DNA of 64,000 nt from Paenibacillus sp. FSL R5-0341 (GCF_037975235.1 NZ_CP150241.1:5394001-5458000); one strand, 5' to 3'. Positions 24,507-33,504 are shown, counted from the stretch's first letter. Made by a program: numbers and translations. The notes: a model not told the origin generated them from the sequence alone.

Positions 24507-24899
24507 TCATTTTACGGTTGCCAGCCAATGAAATGCCTCATCTATGTCATGGAATTCTTGAGTTGGATTGGATATCTCCATTCCTGAGAGCATTCGGTTT
24601 GCACTTGATTTAGCTATCGCTTTATGGGGAACAATCAGTGCTGAATGCGTAATTCCGGCCTCCATTGATCTCAGATACCACTCTTGTGCAACCCATTCTT
24701 GGTCATCTGGCGAAATAACGGCCAAGTGACGGCTATCGTATAACGCCTTATTTGTGCGTTTTTGCACCGCTAACTCCAACACTTTATTTAGCGGTATACG
24801 ATATTGTTCACCTTTCGCAAAGCTCTTCCATTGCAAAACAACTACCTTGTTTTCCTCATTCCATGTAACGGTTGCTTGAGGGGAATCATAAAAAATCAT
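24507..24899 (-). CDS. STAS/SpoIIAA-like domain protein, unknown function
   Basis: A 130-residue soluble protein that resembles the SpoIIAA-like/STAS fold group (alternating strands and helices: NEENKVVVLQW, YRIPLNKVLELAVQKR, KALYDSRHLAVISPDDQEWV, HSALIVPHKAIAKSSA, EFHDIDEAFHWL). The pattern resembles proteins annotated only as SpoIIAA-like, with no phosphorylation serine that I can assign. AAAAAGGAGC precedes the ATG. It lies 25 bp after the SDR gene and is probably its last operon partner. Function unknown. Confidence 0.6.
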   Translation of the reverse strand: MIFYDSPQATVTWNEENKVVVLQWKSFAKGEQYRIPLNKVLELAVQKRTNKALYDSRHLAVISPDDQEWVAQEWYLRSMEAGITHSALIVPHKAIAKSSANRMLSGMEISNPTQEFHDIDEAFHWLATVK

Positions 24900-24924
24900 T
24901 TCGACCAGCTCCTTTTTTTAATAT

Positions 24925-25707
24925 TTAATGTCCTGTCTTGTCTTGGGAGGATCTAATTATGCGAGTCATCATCTTACGTGGTAACAATCGCGGCATAAAT
25001 GCAATGAATCGATTTCGAGCTCCAGGCATAATTAACGTCTTGCCACGCAAGAAGCCTTGATATCCTTCTTCCGCCACCTGTCCAGCTTCCATGATTGGGC
25101 CCTGCAACATCTTCGAGACCCCCATACCCGACCGATCAACAAACCCGGTGGAAGTCAGGCCTGGGCACAATGCCGTCACCGTAACACCAGTTCCGCTTAC
25201 TTCATTCTCCAGAGCCTCGGTGAATGATAGTACGTATGCCTTTGTTGCATAATATACCGACATCATCGGTCCAGGGAAAAAGCCTACCAATGAAGCCACA
25301 TTCATCACGCCACCGTGCCCACGTTGGATCATCCCCGGCAAGAATAGTTTTGTCATGACGGTTAAAGCCGTTATATTTACGTCAATCATATTGACTTCTT
25401 GTTCCAGATCCGTTTCCATAAACGTCCCGAACAGACCGAAGCCTGCATTATTGACAAGATAGTCAACAACAATGCCCTTTTCCTTCAGCTCATTATAAAT
25501 CTCCTGTGGTACCCCAGGTGCCGCCACATCTTTGGCAATAACCGTCGTCTGAATACCATACTTTTTCTGATACTCCTGAGCTAGATCCTGTATCTTACCC
25601 TTGCTTCGTGCTACCAGCACAATATGATGTCCACCTTTGGCAAACCGATCTGCCAACTCTTTACCGATCCCACCCGATACGCCTGTGATGAGTACTGTCT
25701 TCCTCAT
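24925..25707 (-). CDS. Short-chain dehydrogenase/reductase, copy 1
   Basis: A 260-residue classical SDR. The coenzyme motif TGVSGGIGKELA opens the protein, NNAGFGLFG follows near residue 88, and the catalytic Ser (NVASLVG) and Tyr-x-x-x-Lys (YYATKAY) are in place. The R at the second strand (ARSKGK) suggests NADP. Substrate unknown. A perfect 14-bp palindrome lies 57 bp upstream and matches the operator proposed for the adjacent TetR protein. Co-directional with TetR, quinone-reductase-like, Old Yellow Enzyme and second SDR genes. Confidence 0.88.
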   Translation of the reverse strand: MRKTVLITGVSGGIGKELADRFAKGGHHIVLVARSKGKIQDLAQEYQKKYGIQTTVIAKDVAAPGVPQEIYNELKEKGIVVDYLVNNAGFGLFGTFMETDLEQEVNMIDVNITALTVMTKLFLPGMIQRGHGGVMNVASLVGFFPGPMMSVYYATKAYVLSFTEALENEVSGTGVTVTALCPGLTSTGFVDRSGMGVSKMLQGPIMEAGQVAEEGYQGFLRGKTLIMPGARNRFIAFMPRLLPRKMMTRIIRSSQDKTGH

Positions 25708-25761
25708 GTTGTTGCCTGCCTCTCTTTGCTAAAAAATATGCTTCATCTGGAACGTCAATAT

Positions 25762-25777
25762 TAGAATGAACATTCTA
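25762..25777. promoter_or_regulatory. Palindromic operator before SDR copy 1
   Basis: TAGAATG-AA-CATTCTA is a perfect inverted repeat. Its core AGAATGAACATTCT has the same form (AGAAYGAWCRTTCT) as the palindrome before the second SDR at 29471-29484. Confidence 0.6.
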
Positions 25778-25796
25778 TAATGTTGAAAAAAATAGA

Positions 25797-26375
25797 CTAC
25801 TTCCGTATGAGATCCATGGATAGTGTCGCTATACGAAGCAGTTTTTCCTTGGTCATCGAAGTCTTGGCCATTACCCTTAACCCAACGCCTACATTATGCA
25901 GATATTCCGCCAATACCTCGGCGTTGTACTCCGTAGTGAATTCATTTTCTCGCTGTCCCCACACCATAATGTCCTTGATTAGTTTCTCGGTATTTGCAAA
26001 CATCTCCGTCGATCGGTTGTTCATGTCGTCATCCCGCGCCGCCAATTCTACCGTCGAATTGACAATGAAGCAGCCTGATGCTGGAGATTCCTCCCCATGA
26101 ATTAAAGAAGAAAATATAAACTGAAGTGCTTCAGTTGCCGTTTTGGATCGCTTTACGCCTGCTGCAAGGGCGGAGCTGATTTTGTGATCATACAGATCTA
26201 CTGACTTTAGAAACAAGGTATGTTTGTCGCCAAATGTGTCATACAAGCTTTTACGATGAATTCCCATATGATTGACCAGATCCGTCATAGACGTCTTCTC
26301 ATAGCCTTGTTCCCAAAAAAGTTTCATCGCTTTATCCAGTACAACAGACTCTTCGAACTCTTTGCTTCTTGCCAT
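25797..26375 (-). CDS. TetR/AcrR family transcriptional regulator
   Basis: A 192-residue repressor-type protein. The N-terminal helix-turn-helix is clear (GYEKTSMTDLVNHMGIHRKSLYDTFGDKHTLF in part, residues 19-50), followed by an all-helical ligand domain. It contains a Cys near residue 102 (SGCFIV) that could sense electrophiles, as in NemR. The gene is embedded among an Old Yellow Enzyme, quinone-reductase-like and two SDR genes, and a matching operator-like palindrome occurs before both SDR genes and, in weaker form, before itself. Likely a local autoregulated repressor. Confidence 0.9.
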   Translation of the reverse strand: MARSKEFEESVVLDKAMKLFWEQGYEKTSMTDLVNHMGIHRKSLYDTFGDKHTLFLKSVDLYDHKISSALAAGVKRSKTATEALQFIFSSLIHGEESPASGCFIVNSTVELAARDDDMNNRSTEMFANTEKLIKDIMVWGQRENEFTTEYNAEVLAEYLHNVGVGLRVMAKTSMTKEKLLRIATLSMDLIRK

Positions 26376-26394
26376 TAGCTTCCCTCCTGTTCAG

Positions 26395-26408
26395 AAAACG
26401 AACATTGA
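26395..26408. promoter_or_regulatory. Partial operator before the TetR gene
   Basis: AAAACGAACATTGA matches 11 of 14 positions of the AGAAYGAWCRTTCT form and lies just upstream of the TetR start, fitting autoregulation. Confidence 0.35.
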
Positions 26409-26431
26409 AATAACATGCTCTCGTTGGGCCT

Positions 26432-27433
26432 TTAAAAGGTAAGAATGACTTTCCCCTGGGAGTGACCCGTGGACACTTTAATCAATGCCTTTTCAATTTC
26501 ATCAAACGTATATGTTGAATCGATCGAAGGTTTGATATCTTCTTTTTCTATAAGAGCTGTGATTTTTTGTAGTTGACTCCCACTGGAGTGTACAAACATG
26601 AAGCGATATTCATTTTGATTCTTACGTGCCATAGAGTCCAGACGAGCACCCACAAGTCCAAACAATGCTTTTTTCCACATCGGAAAATGGCTATCCGCTG
26701 CAAAACGATAATTGGGTCCCGCTTTCAAAGAAACTAATTGCCCCTGTGGTTTCAAAATGCTCAGTTCAGCTTTAATTTCCTCTGCACCCAAGGTGTCGAT
26801 CACATAATCGATATCGGACAGGATATCAGCATAATGCTCCGTTTTATAATTAATAAATTGATCTGCTCCGATCGACAGTGTACGTGATCTGCCTCTTTCG
26901 CTGCCACTTGTAATCACTGTTAGCCCCATGGACTTGGCAATCGGGATAGCCATCGCACCGAATCCACCGGTTCCTCCAGGTATAAACAGCTTTTTATTCG
27001 GTTCAGCTCGGAGTACATCATGCAGTGCTTGATACGCGGTCAAGGCAGTAAGGGGGACTGCAGCAGCTTCGATAAAAGAAAGATTTTCAGGCATAATGGA
27101 TAAGGCATCCTCATGTACAGCCGCATATTCAGCAAAAGCCCCAATTTTATTCAAAGGCAATCTGGCATAAACCGAATCCCCCACTTTAAATTTCAAAACA
27201 TCATCACCGACAGCTTCAATGACACCAGATAGTTCATTCCCTAAAGTTAGAGGTAACCTATAGTCGGCAATCATCCGAACACTGCCATTCATATTCAAGA
27301 TATCCAGTGGATTTACACCCGCAGCTTTTACTCTGATGAGGACCTCATGACTCTGAATCTGAGGTGTCTCAATATCATTGATTTCCATTTGGATATTTTT
27401 GGAGTATTTCCGTATTTGGACTGCTCTCATCAT
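26432..27433 (-). CDS. NADP-dependent quinone-oxidoreductase-like protein (MDR family)
   Basis: A 333-residue zinc-less medium-chain dehydrogenase. Features are the N-terminal GroES-like fold (EVLIRVKAAGVNPLDIL), GNELSGVIEAVG, and the nucleotide site IPGGTGGFGAMAIPIAKSMG near residue 145. No structural-zinc cysteines are present, as in quinone reductases of the QOR type. The usual role is NADPH-dependent reduction of quinones or alkenals. It lies between the Old Yellow Enzyme gene and the TetR gene with short gaps on the same strand, so co-transcription is likely. ATG at 27430 is an equally good start. Confidence 0.88.
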   Translation of the reverse strand: MMRAVQIRKYSKNIQMEINDIETPQIQSHEVLIRVKAAGVNPLDILNMNGSVRMIADYRLPLTLGNELSGVIEAVGDDVLKFKVGDSVYARLPLNKIGAFAEYAAVHEDALSIMPENLSFIEAAAVPLTALTAYQALHDVLRAEPNKKLFIPGGTGGFGAMAIPIAKSMGLTVITSGSERGRSRTLSIGADQFINYKTEHYADILSDIDYVIDTLGAEEIKAELSILKPQGQLVSLKAGPNYRFAADSHFPMWKKALFGLVGARLDSMARKNQNEYRFMFVHSSGSQLQKITALIEKEDIKPSIDSTYTFDEIEKALIKVSTGHSQGKVILTF

Positions 27434-27515
27434 TTATCCTCTTCCTTTGCTTATAGACTAGGATCATGGCGCGCAATGTTCAGTTGTACGCCATGTATCC
27501 AGGCTTGGCTTTGTG

Positions 27516-28601
27516 CTAGTGTTGCCCCTCTTGTGACTTTAATTCTCCCAACGTAGGATAGTCGGTGTAGCCTTTACTTCCCATTCCAAAGAATGTTGTC
27601 GGGTCTGCATCATTCAGTGACGCACCTTGTTGAAGTCGTTCCACCAAATCTGGATTGGCTAAAGACCATACACCAACTGGTACCAGATCAGCGAGACCTC
27701 GATCTAGATCTACACTGAGATCCTCCAAAGTTCTTCCAGCCCGATTGACCAACAATGGATTTTGCCAGATTGAACGAATGTCTTGGAGCAGATTCTCATC
27801 TCCAAGGTGCATCACATGAAGGTAAACCAAGTCCAATTGCGCCAATTCTTGTACAAGGTAGCGATAGAGTTCAGGGCCTTGTTCGCCATCTTGAATTCCA
27901 CCCAGCGGTGTCCCTGGCGAAATGCGGAAGCCTGTTCTTTCTGCGCCTATTTCCTCCACGATGGCTTTTGTTACTTCAATCGCGAAACGAGCACGATTTT
28001 CAATAGACCCGCCATACTCATCTGTCCGTGTATTTGAATTTTCTCCGAGGAATTGATTAATTAAGTATCCATTGGCTCCATGAATTTCAACGCCATCCGC
28101 ACCTGCTTTAATCGCCGCAGCGGCGGCTTTGCGGAAATCAGCGATGGTGGTTTGAATATCCTCCTGACTCAATTCGCGTGGAACAGGGATATCCTGCATC
28201 CCTGTGGCCGTGAACATTTCTACACCCGGTGCGATTGCAGATGGAGCAACCGGTTGACGATGATGCGGGGTATTGTCCGGATGTGACATTCGTCCAGCAT
28301 GCATTAACTGGATGTATACATATCCACCAGCTTCATGCACAGCATCCGATACCTTTTTCCATCCTTCAATATGCTTATCGGTGTAAATGCCTGGTGACCA
28401 TAAGTAACCTTGTCCATCATCAGAAGGCTGTGCACCTTCCGTAATCAATAGCCCCATGGTTGCACGCTGAGCATAATAAAGTGCAGCCAACTCTCCAGGT
28501 GTTCCATCTTCTTGTGCCCGACTGCGTGTCATGGGTGCCATCGCTAGTCGATGGGGCAATTCCATGTTGCCTATCTTCGTTTTACTCCATATCTTTTCCA
28601 A
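27516..28601 (-). CDS. Alkene reductase of the Old Yellow Enzyme family
   Basis: A 361-residue FMN enzyme resembling NemA (N-ethylmaleimide reductase). Conserved: LAMAPMTRSRA near the N terminus, LLITEGAQPS, the substrate pair His-x-x-Asn in VEIHGANGYLINQFL near residue 175, the Arg of NTRTDEYGGSIENRARF, and a C-terminal FMN-phosphate loop. It reduces activated C=C bonds and nitro groups with NADPH. In E. coli nemA is controlled by the TetR protein NemR, and a TetR gene lies two genes downstream here, which gives a good functional parallel. Confidence 0.92.
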   Translation of the reverse strand: MEKIWSKTKIGNMELPHRLAMAPMTRSRAQEDGTPGELAALYYAQRATMGLLITEGAQPSDDGQGYLWSPGIYTDKHIEGWKKVSDAVHEAGGYVYIQLMHAGRMSHPDNTPHHRQPVAPSAIAPGVEMFTATGMQDIPVPRELSQEDIQTTIADFRKAAAAAIKAGADGVEIHGANGYLINQFLGENSNTRTDEYGGSIENRARFAIEVTKAIVEEIGAERTGFRISPGTPLGGIQDGEQGPELYRYLVQELAQLDLVYLHVMHLGDENLLQDIRSIWQNPLLVNRAGRTLEDLSVDLDRGLADLVPVGVWSLANPDLVERLQQGASLNDADPTTFFGMGSKGYTDYPTLGELKSQEGQH

Positions 28602-28664
28602 TTGGATGTGCTCCTCTTCTTATTTAAGATTTTGTAGAAAGATTTATTCGTGGATGCTTCTGAA

Positions 28665-29423
28665 TTAACTTAGTTCTGAAATAATCGGGTACATGGGAGC
28701 AGTCAGTTGGAACTCATAGTTCTGATCTACAATTCCTACGACCACTTCATTGTGATCATACAGATCGATCATGAAGCCCGCCATTTCTTTAGCTGTATGA
28801 TATTTGGTCATATTCGCTTTATAGTCAAAAGCTTCAGCGTCTATTGATTTTTGTACAAATTCTGTTTCCGTGATCGCTGGTGCAAGCACCTTCGCTTTCA
28901 GTTTTGCACCTTTCAGTTCCAGTTCTTTGGCAAGACCTTCTGTGAAGGCACTCACGTAGTATTTGGATGCAGAATACGCAACACTGCCTACAGCAATGGC
29001 ATATCCGAGCGCGGAGGAGACGTTAATCAATTGGGTACCTTCGACATTCGCATAATCTCGCACATACAATGTAGAGAGAATGGTCAGGGATTCGATGTTA
29101 ACACGCAGCATGGTCTCCACTTTATCCAAATTCTGTTCAGCAATGAACGAGCCTTCTCCAAGCCCTGCATTATTGATCCAAGTCTCAATTTCATATTCCT
29201 TCAAATCGTTATATAGCGTGTACGCCTCTGCGGTAACAGACAGGTCGCTTGTGTGAACAACAACATTTACTTTAGGGTCGATACCCTGAATAGTCGATTT
29301 AAGGTCTTCCAACTTATCCAATCTTCTAGCTACCAAGATCAAGTTTTTACCCCGTGTTGCAAATGCCAATGCTGTTTCATATCCAATTCCTGAACTTGCT
29401 CCTGTAATCACTGTGTATTTCAT
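28665..29423 (-). CDS. Short-chain dehydrogenase/reductase, copy 2
   Basis: A 252-residue SDR with TGASSGIGYETA (residues 6-17), INNAGLGEGSF, the catalytic Ser in NVSSALGYA and Tyr-x-x-x-Lys in AYSASKYY. It differs clearly from the SDR at 24925. It starts the likely operon SDR, Old Yellow Enzyme, QOR-like. The upstream region carries a perfect 14-bp palindrome, a second half-site and a further 12-bp palindrome. Substrate unknown; the neighbours suggest aldehyde or ketone reduction in electrophile detoxification. Confidence 0.88.
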   Translation of the reverse strand: MKYTVITGASSGIGYETALAFATRGKNLILVARRLDKLEDLKSTIQGIDPKVNVVVHTSDLSVTAEAYTLYNDLKEYEIETWINNAGLGEGSFIAEQNLDKVETMLRVNIESLTILSTLYVRDYANVEGTQLINVSSALGYAIAVGSVAYSASKYYVSAFTEGLAKELELKGAKLKAKVLAPAITETEFVQKSIDAEAFDYKANMTKYHTAKEMAGFMIDLYDHNEVVVGIVDQNYEFQLTAPMYPIISELS

Positions 29424-29470
29424 CTTAATCTCTCCCTCATATTCTTTAGATTAGTGTAATTCCAATTTTG

Positions 29471-29484
29471 AGAACGATCGTTCT
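29471..29484. promoter_or_regulatory. Palindromic operator before SDR copy 2
   Basis: AGAACGATCGTTCT is a perfect 14-bp palindrome of the same form as that at 25763-25776. A degenerate copy (11 of 14 matching) lies at 29538-29551, and a separate palindrome GTTAGATCTAAC at 29504-29515. Confidence 0.6.
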
Positions 29485-29595
29485 TTATTGTGCAAAAAAA
29501 ACAGTTAGATCTAACTTGCTGTTAGCATATCATTTCTAGAACGAACAGTAAAGAATTATTTTTATAACATTCTTTTCCCTTCAACAGAGAACCAT

Positions 29596-29655
29596 AGCGT
29601 AAATTTAATAAATTGACACCGATGAGTTACTAACGCAGTTTACTTAATTTACGCT
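29596..29655. repeat. Long inverted repeat between SDR and LysR genes
   Basis: AGCGTAAATTTAATAAA and its near-complement TTTACTTAATTTACGCT are separated by about 22 bases, followed by a T run on the plus strand. It lies downstream of the LysR gene and might end its transcript, although the T run is on the other strand. Confidence 0.45.
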
Positions 29656-29710
29656 GTTTTTTCATTCTCCACTAAATAAGATCATGACCAGACCCGGAGA
29701 TTTCTTCATT

Positions 29711-30607
29711 TTATAATCCCCCACTTTCTTTCCCTATATTAGAAACCATTGAAACCACGTCGATGAATGCCTGTACTGCTGGCGAACTCCGTTGTTGTGA
29801 TTTAATAACCATTCCAATGGGTAGTAGTTGGGGCGGATCAAGTGATAGAACTGTCGTTCCTTCCAGACTATTAGAGAGCATCATACGAGGTAGCAAAGTT
29901 ATACCTAGTCCTTCCTGCACCATAGCAAATATGGTTGCACTGTCCTGAACCCTAAATCTAACATGTGGAGTGATTTTTTCTTCTTTCGAACCAGATTGAT
30001 TCATAATATCAAATGAACACTCGTCTTTAGATAAAATAAACTGTTCTCCCTCTAGTTCACTTAGAGTAATAGCTCCCCTAGCTTCTAAATGATGTCCCGA
30101 AGGAACAAGTATACAAAGCTCATCTGTTAATATCCATGTGCTATTTTTTTCAACAGACGGATGAAGTAAAAATCCAATATCAATTATATTTTGTTTTAGC
30201 CAATCCTCTATTTCCAATATGTTTCCTTCAAAAAGCACCATTTCTACGTTTGAATATCTCTCCTGAAAAACGGTAATTATACGAGCGAGCACGCCTGCAT
30301 GTATGAAAGGGATATAACCAATTCGTAATTTTCCTGTTATTTCTCCTTGTTCTGCTTTTGCTTCTTGTACGATCGCTTCGGCAAAAGACACAATAGAACG
30401 TGCATACTCCAAAATCCTCTTCCCCACAGGTGTGAACGTAATTATTCCCTTACGATTACGCTCGATCAAAGTAATATTTAACTCTTTCTCAAAAGCCGTT
30501 AGCGCATGACTCACAGCAGATTGAGTTAAATTCAATTCCTCTGCTGCTTCCGTAAAACTGCCTAGTTTCGCAAGAGCTACAAGGCATTGAAGCTGAGTTA
30601 AAGTCAT
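29711..30607 (-). CDS. LysR family transcriptional regulator
   Basis: A 298-residue LysR protein: N-terminal winged helix (LTQLQCLVALAKLGSFTEAAEELNLTQSAVSHAL in part, residues 2-35) and the periplasmic-binding-type ligand domain. ATG 30607 has GAGGAG at 8 bp, so the further-upstream ATG at 30622 was not used (it overlaps that ribosome site). The gene is divergent from a quinone-oxidoreductase-like gene across 112 bp that contains direct and inverted repeats, the usual arrangement in which a LysR protein activates its neighbour. Ligand unknown. Confidence 0.9.
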   Translation of the reverse strand: MTLTQLQCLVALAKLGSFTEAAEELNLTQSAVSHALTAFEKELNITLIERNRKGIITFTPVGKRILEYARSIVSFAEAIVQEAKAEQGEITGKLRIGYIPFIHAGVLARIITVFQERYSNVEMVLFEGNILEIEDWLKQNIIDIGFLLHPSVEKNSTWILTDELCILVPSGHHLEARGAITLSELEGEQFILSKDECSFDIMNQSGSKEEKITPHVRFRVQDSATIFAMVQEGLGITLLPRMMLSNSLEGTTVLSLDPPQLLPIGMVIKSQQRSSPAVQAFIDVVSMVSNIGKESGGL

Positions 30608-30642
30608 ATGAATTCTCCTCATAATAATATGCTAAACATGAT

Positions 30643-30703
30643 TTGAACTCATAATGATGCTAATCTATAATTTTGTCAAGAAGAGCATCACCAATATAGA
30701 TTA
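30643..30703 (+). promoter_or_regulatory. Promoter and repeats before the second QOR-like gene
   Basis: TTGAAC (30643) and TATAAT (30666) are separated by 17 bp. TAATCTATA (30661) and TATAGATTA (30695) form an inverted repeat across the start region, and CTCATAATRATATGCTAA-like direct repeats lie near 30618 and 30648. The repeats are candidate LysR sites. Confidence 0.5.
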
Positions 30704-30719
30704 ACGAGGAGAAATGTTC

Positions 30720-31697
30720 ATGTTTAGTTGGCAGGCATATTCAATAGGAAAAGCTGAAGAGGTTGTGAAAAAAATAGAGATTCCCTTGCCGGAGCCTCAA
30801 GAAAACGAAGCTAGAATAAAAATTCTGGCTACAGTACTAGGTCTTCCCGACAAAATGATGTTAGAAGGAACTTATTTAATTACCAAAACACTACCCATCT
30901 CGTTTGGTCAAGAGGTTGTAGGTATTGTTGACAAAGCAGGCCCGGGATATCCATTTAAAGAAGGAGATCGTGTAATAGGAATTACAGGTTACCATATGGG
31001 CTTGGGAGGATTAGCAGAATACTGCATAAGTCCTGGTGACAGCACTGTCTTGGCACCATCAACACTTTCAGACGCAGAAGCAGCTAGCTTCTTAGGCTCA
31101 TTCCATGTTGCATATGTTGGACTTGTTAACCGTGCAGCGATAAAATCCGGGGAAACGTTGCTTGTATTAGGCGGGGCCGGACGAACAGGCTCAGCAGCCA
31201 TTCAATTAGGCAAAGCACTTGGAGCAACCGTCATTGCCACTGCGAGAGCAAAAGAACAAGAGGAATTTTGCCGCAGTCAGGGCGCAGACTATGTCATTAA
31301 TCCAGCAGAGCAAGGGTTTGATGAAGCCATTGCCAAGTTTACTGAGGGTCAGGGCATCAATGTCATTTATGATACGGTTGGTGGTGACGTTTATACTAAC
31401 GCTGTAAATAGTATTACTTTAGGAGGGCGAGTTGTACTTATTGGGTTTGCAAGTGGTAGTTGGGGACACCCTGATCCATTGCATATCCTATCTAAAGGCT
31501 ATTCTGTTACCGGAGCACTCCACCTAGTTCGCTCAGAGGAAGAACGTACTGAGAGTATCCATGTTTTAAACAACCTGCTAGAAACAGGAAAGATACAACC
31601 TCCCCCTACTTCTGCTTATGCATTTGAGCATGCTCCTGAGGCCCTCGCCTCTCTTCGTGAACGACAATCAGAATTAGTTGTTGTAAAAGGAACTTAA
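30720..31697 (+). CDS. NADPH:quinone-oxidoreductase-like protein, second
   Basis: A 325-residue zinc-less MDR protein. ISFGQEVVGIVDKAG is the GroES-like core; LLVLGGAGRTGSAAIQLGKALG near residue 145 is the nucleotide site; GGRVVLIGFASG follows. Related to but clearly distinct from the protein at 26432. GAGGAG lies 8 bp before ATG 30720; ATG 30714 is too close to it. Divergent from LysR, and by context under its control. Likely reduces quinones or enals with NADPH. Confidence 0.87.
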   Translation: MFSWQAYSIGKAEEVVKKIEIPLPEPQENEARIKILATVLGLPDKMMLEGTYLITKTLPISFGQEVVGIVDKAGPGYPFKEGDRVIGITGYHMGLGGLAEYCISPGDSTVLAPSTLSDAEAASFLGSFHVAYVGLVNRAAIKSGETLLVLGGAGRTGSAAIQLGKALGATVIATARAKEQEEFCRSQGADYVINPAEQGFDEAIAKFTEGQGINVIYDTVGGDVYTNAVNSITLGGRVVLIGFASGSWGHPDPLHILSKGYSVTGALHLVRSEEERTESIHVLNNLLETGKIQPPPTSAYAFEHAPEALASLRERQSELVVVKGT

Positions 31698-31752
31698 CAG
31701 TCTAAGCTTGGCTATGTTAATTCATTTATCTCAACAGCTTTTTCTGTCCAAT

Positions 31753-31801
31753 CAAAAAAAACAGTCCTCGAAGAAATTAATTCTACTCTTCGGGACTGTA
31801 C
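31753..31801 (-). terminator. Terminator of the rRNA methylase / ktrA operon
   Basis: On the minus strand ACAGTCC-CGAAGA pairs with TCTTCG-GGACTGT (one bulge), followed by eight T. Confidence 0.85.
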
Positions 31802-31860
31802 AGTTCAGTTATAAGGTTTTACTAATGATGATGTTTATCTTCCAGCATCCTATGTATCGG

Positions 31861-32649
31861 TTACACCATCCGCTGTCTCATCGCCTCAAACAACAAAATC
31901 GTTGCCGCCATTGCCGCGTTAAGCGACTCTGCCTGTCCCTGCATCGGGATCGTAATCGCATCATCTACTAAACGTGCCGTAGCATCCGAGATGCCTTTGC
32001 CTTCGTTACCAATCACGAGCCATACCGACTGCGTAAAATCATAACTATAACATGAATGCTCTGCCTGCAAAGAAGTACTGACCAGCTTCACGCCCGCAGC
32101 TTTCGCTTCAGGAAGCAAGGATTCCAACTGGCCCTCCACAATGGGCAAATGAAACAATGACCCCATCGTCGAACGAATCGTCTTCGGGTTATAGACATCA
32201 GCACAGCCCGCGCCGAGTACGACCCCAGCAGCTCCTGCTGCATCCGCGCTACGAATGATTGTACCCACATTACCTGGGTCCTGCACCCCGTCCAGCACCA
32301 CAACCAGCCCACGCGCTCCGGTGATCAGGCTTTCCAGTGGCTCCCTGCCTTTACGTACAATTGCAAATACAGGCTGCGGTGTCATCGTATCCGTACATTT
32401 GGCGATAACCGCAGGAGATACGCTGACCCATTCCACACACTGAAGCGGGTTCTCAAGCCCTGTCAATTCAATCGGTACACCTTGCTCTCCATCGAATACA
32501 ATGCACTCCAGATCTGCTCCAGCACGCAATGCTTCCTGTACAAGATGAATACCTTCAATCATATATTTATGTTGACGGGTACGATGCTTTTTCTCCAGCA
32601 GCTGCGCCCATTCTTTTACACGTGTATTTTGCGGTGATACAATATCCAT
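31861..32649 (-). CDS. SpoU/TrmH family rRNA 2'-O-methyltransferase
   Basis: A 262-residue SPOUT methyltransferase of the YsgA/RlmB type. The N-terminal substrate-binding part (NTRVKEWAQLLEKKHR) is followed by the knot motifs DGVQDPGNVGTIIRSADAAG, WLVIGNEGKGIS and IPMQGQAESLNAAMAATILL. It is expected to methylate a 23S rRNA ribose; the exact position is unknown. ATG 32649 has AAGGA at 8 bp; starts at 32679/32676 overlap the ktrA stop and are possible but add unconserved residues. It follows ktrA on the same strand. Confidence 0.88.
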   Translation of the reverse strand: MDIVSPQNTRVKEWAQLLEKKHRTRQHKYMIEGIHLVQEALRAGADLECIVFDGEQGVPIELTGLENPLQCVEWVSVSPAVIAKCTDTMTPQPVFAIVRKGREPLESLITGARGLVVVLDGVQDPGNVGTIIRSADAAGAAGVVLGAGCADVYNPKTIRSTMGSLFHLPIVEGQLESLLPEAKAAGVKLVSTSLQAEHSCYSYDFTQSVWLVIGNEGKGISDATARLVDDAITIPMQGQAESLNAAMAATILLFEAMRQRMV

Positions 32650-32675
32650 TTTTTCATCCTTCCCATCTACATCCA

Positions 32676-33338
32676 TCACTTCGGATACGCAAGCTCCATT
32701 TTCGTCAAATGATCCTTGTGACCCACAATGATCAGCACATCTCCAGCTTCGATCCGATCCTCAGCGTACGGAGAAATGTTCATCGAATTTCCACTGCGAA
32801 TCGCCATCACGTTGCACCCAAAACGAGCACGGATGTTCAATTCCATCAGGTTCTTACCGATCATTTGCTCCGAAGCTCTCATCTCCAGAATGCTGTAATC
32901 CTCAGACAACTCGATGTAATCCAGTATATTAGGCGAGGTCAGATGATGGGCTACGCGCAGTCCCATATCCCGCTCAGGATAGATCACCTTATCTGCGCCA
33001 ATTTTTTGAAGCACCTTACCATGAAGCTCATTTTGAGCTTTTACGATCAGAACAGGTACACCCATATCTTTCAATATCAGGGTTGTCAGAATGCTCGCCT
33101 GAATATCTTCACCAATCGCCACAACGACAACGTCGAAATTTCGTATGCCCAGCGCACGCAGCGCTTCTTCATCTGTTGAATCTGCCGATACCGCATGGGT
33201 CACCACATTGGACATTTCCTGAGTCCGCTGCTCGTCCGCATCAATTGCCAGCACGTCGAATCCCATGCCACTCAGTGCATTGGCAACACTTGATCCGAAC
33301 CGTCCCATGCCAATTACGGCATACTGTTTCTTGGCCAT
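32676..33338 (-). CDS. ktrA: KtrA-type potassium channel regulator (RCK)
   Basis: A 220-residue cytoplasmic protein with an N-terminal RCK Rossmann domain (YAVIGMGRFGSSVANAL) that binds ATP/ADP and, in many members, NAD, and a C-terminal RCK_C domain (ILEMRASEQMIGKNLMEL). KtrA forms an octameric ring that gates the KtrB potassium transporter; no ktrB is adjacent. ATG 33338 is preceded by GGGAGG; the frame extends 18 codons further up without a better site. Followed by the rRNA methylase gene. Confidence 0.9.
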   Translation of the reverse strand: MAKKQYAVIGMGRFGSSVANALSGMGFDVLAIDADEQRTQEMSNVVTHAVSADSTDEEALRALGIRNFDVVVVAIGEDIQASILTTLILKDMGVPVLIVKAQNELHGKVLQKIGADKVIYPERDMGLRVAHHLTSPNILDYIELSEDYSILEMRASEQMIGKNLMELNIRARFGCNVMAIRSGNSMNISPYAEDRIEAGDVLIIVGHKDHLTKMELAYPK

Positions 33339-33504
33339 TAGGGTCTTAACCTCCCGCTGCACTTCAGCATGACGCATCATTACGATACCCATGCTAACGT
33401 AAATAATCCTTCGTAGTATACCACAAAGCCTGATAAACTTGAATGCGCCCGCTCTTCCCAGGGAACAGTATTAGAGCAGCCGAATATACGAGGAGGGAAT
33501 TGCG

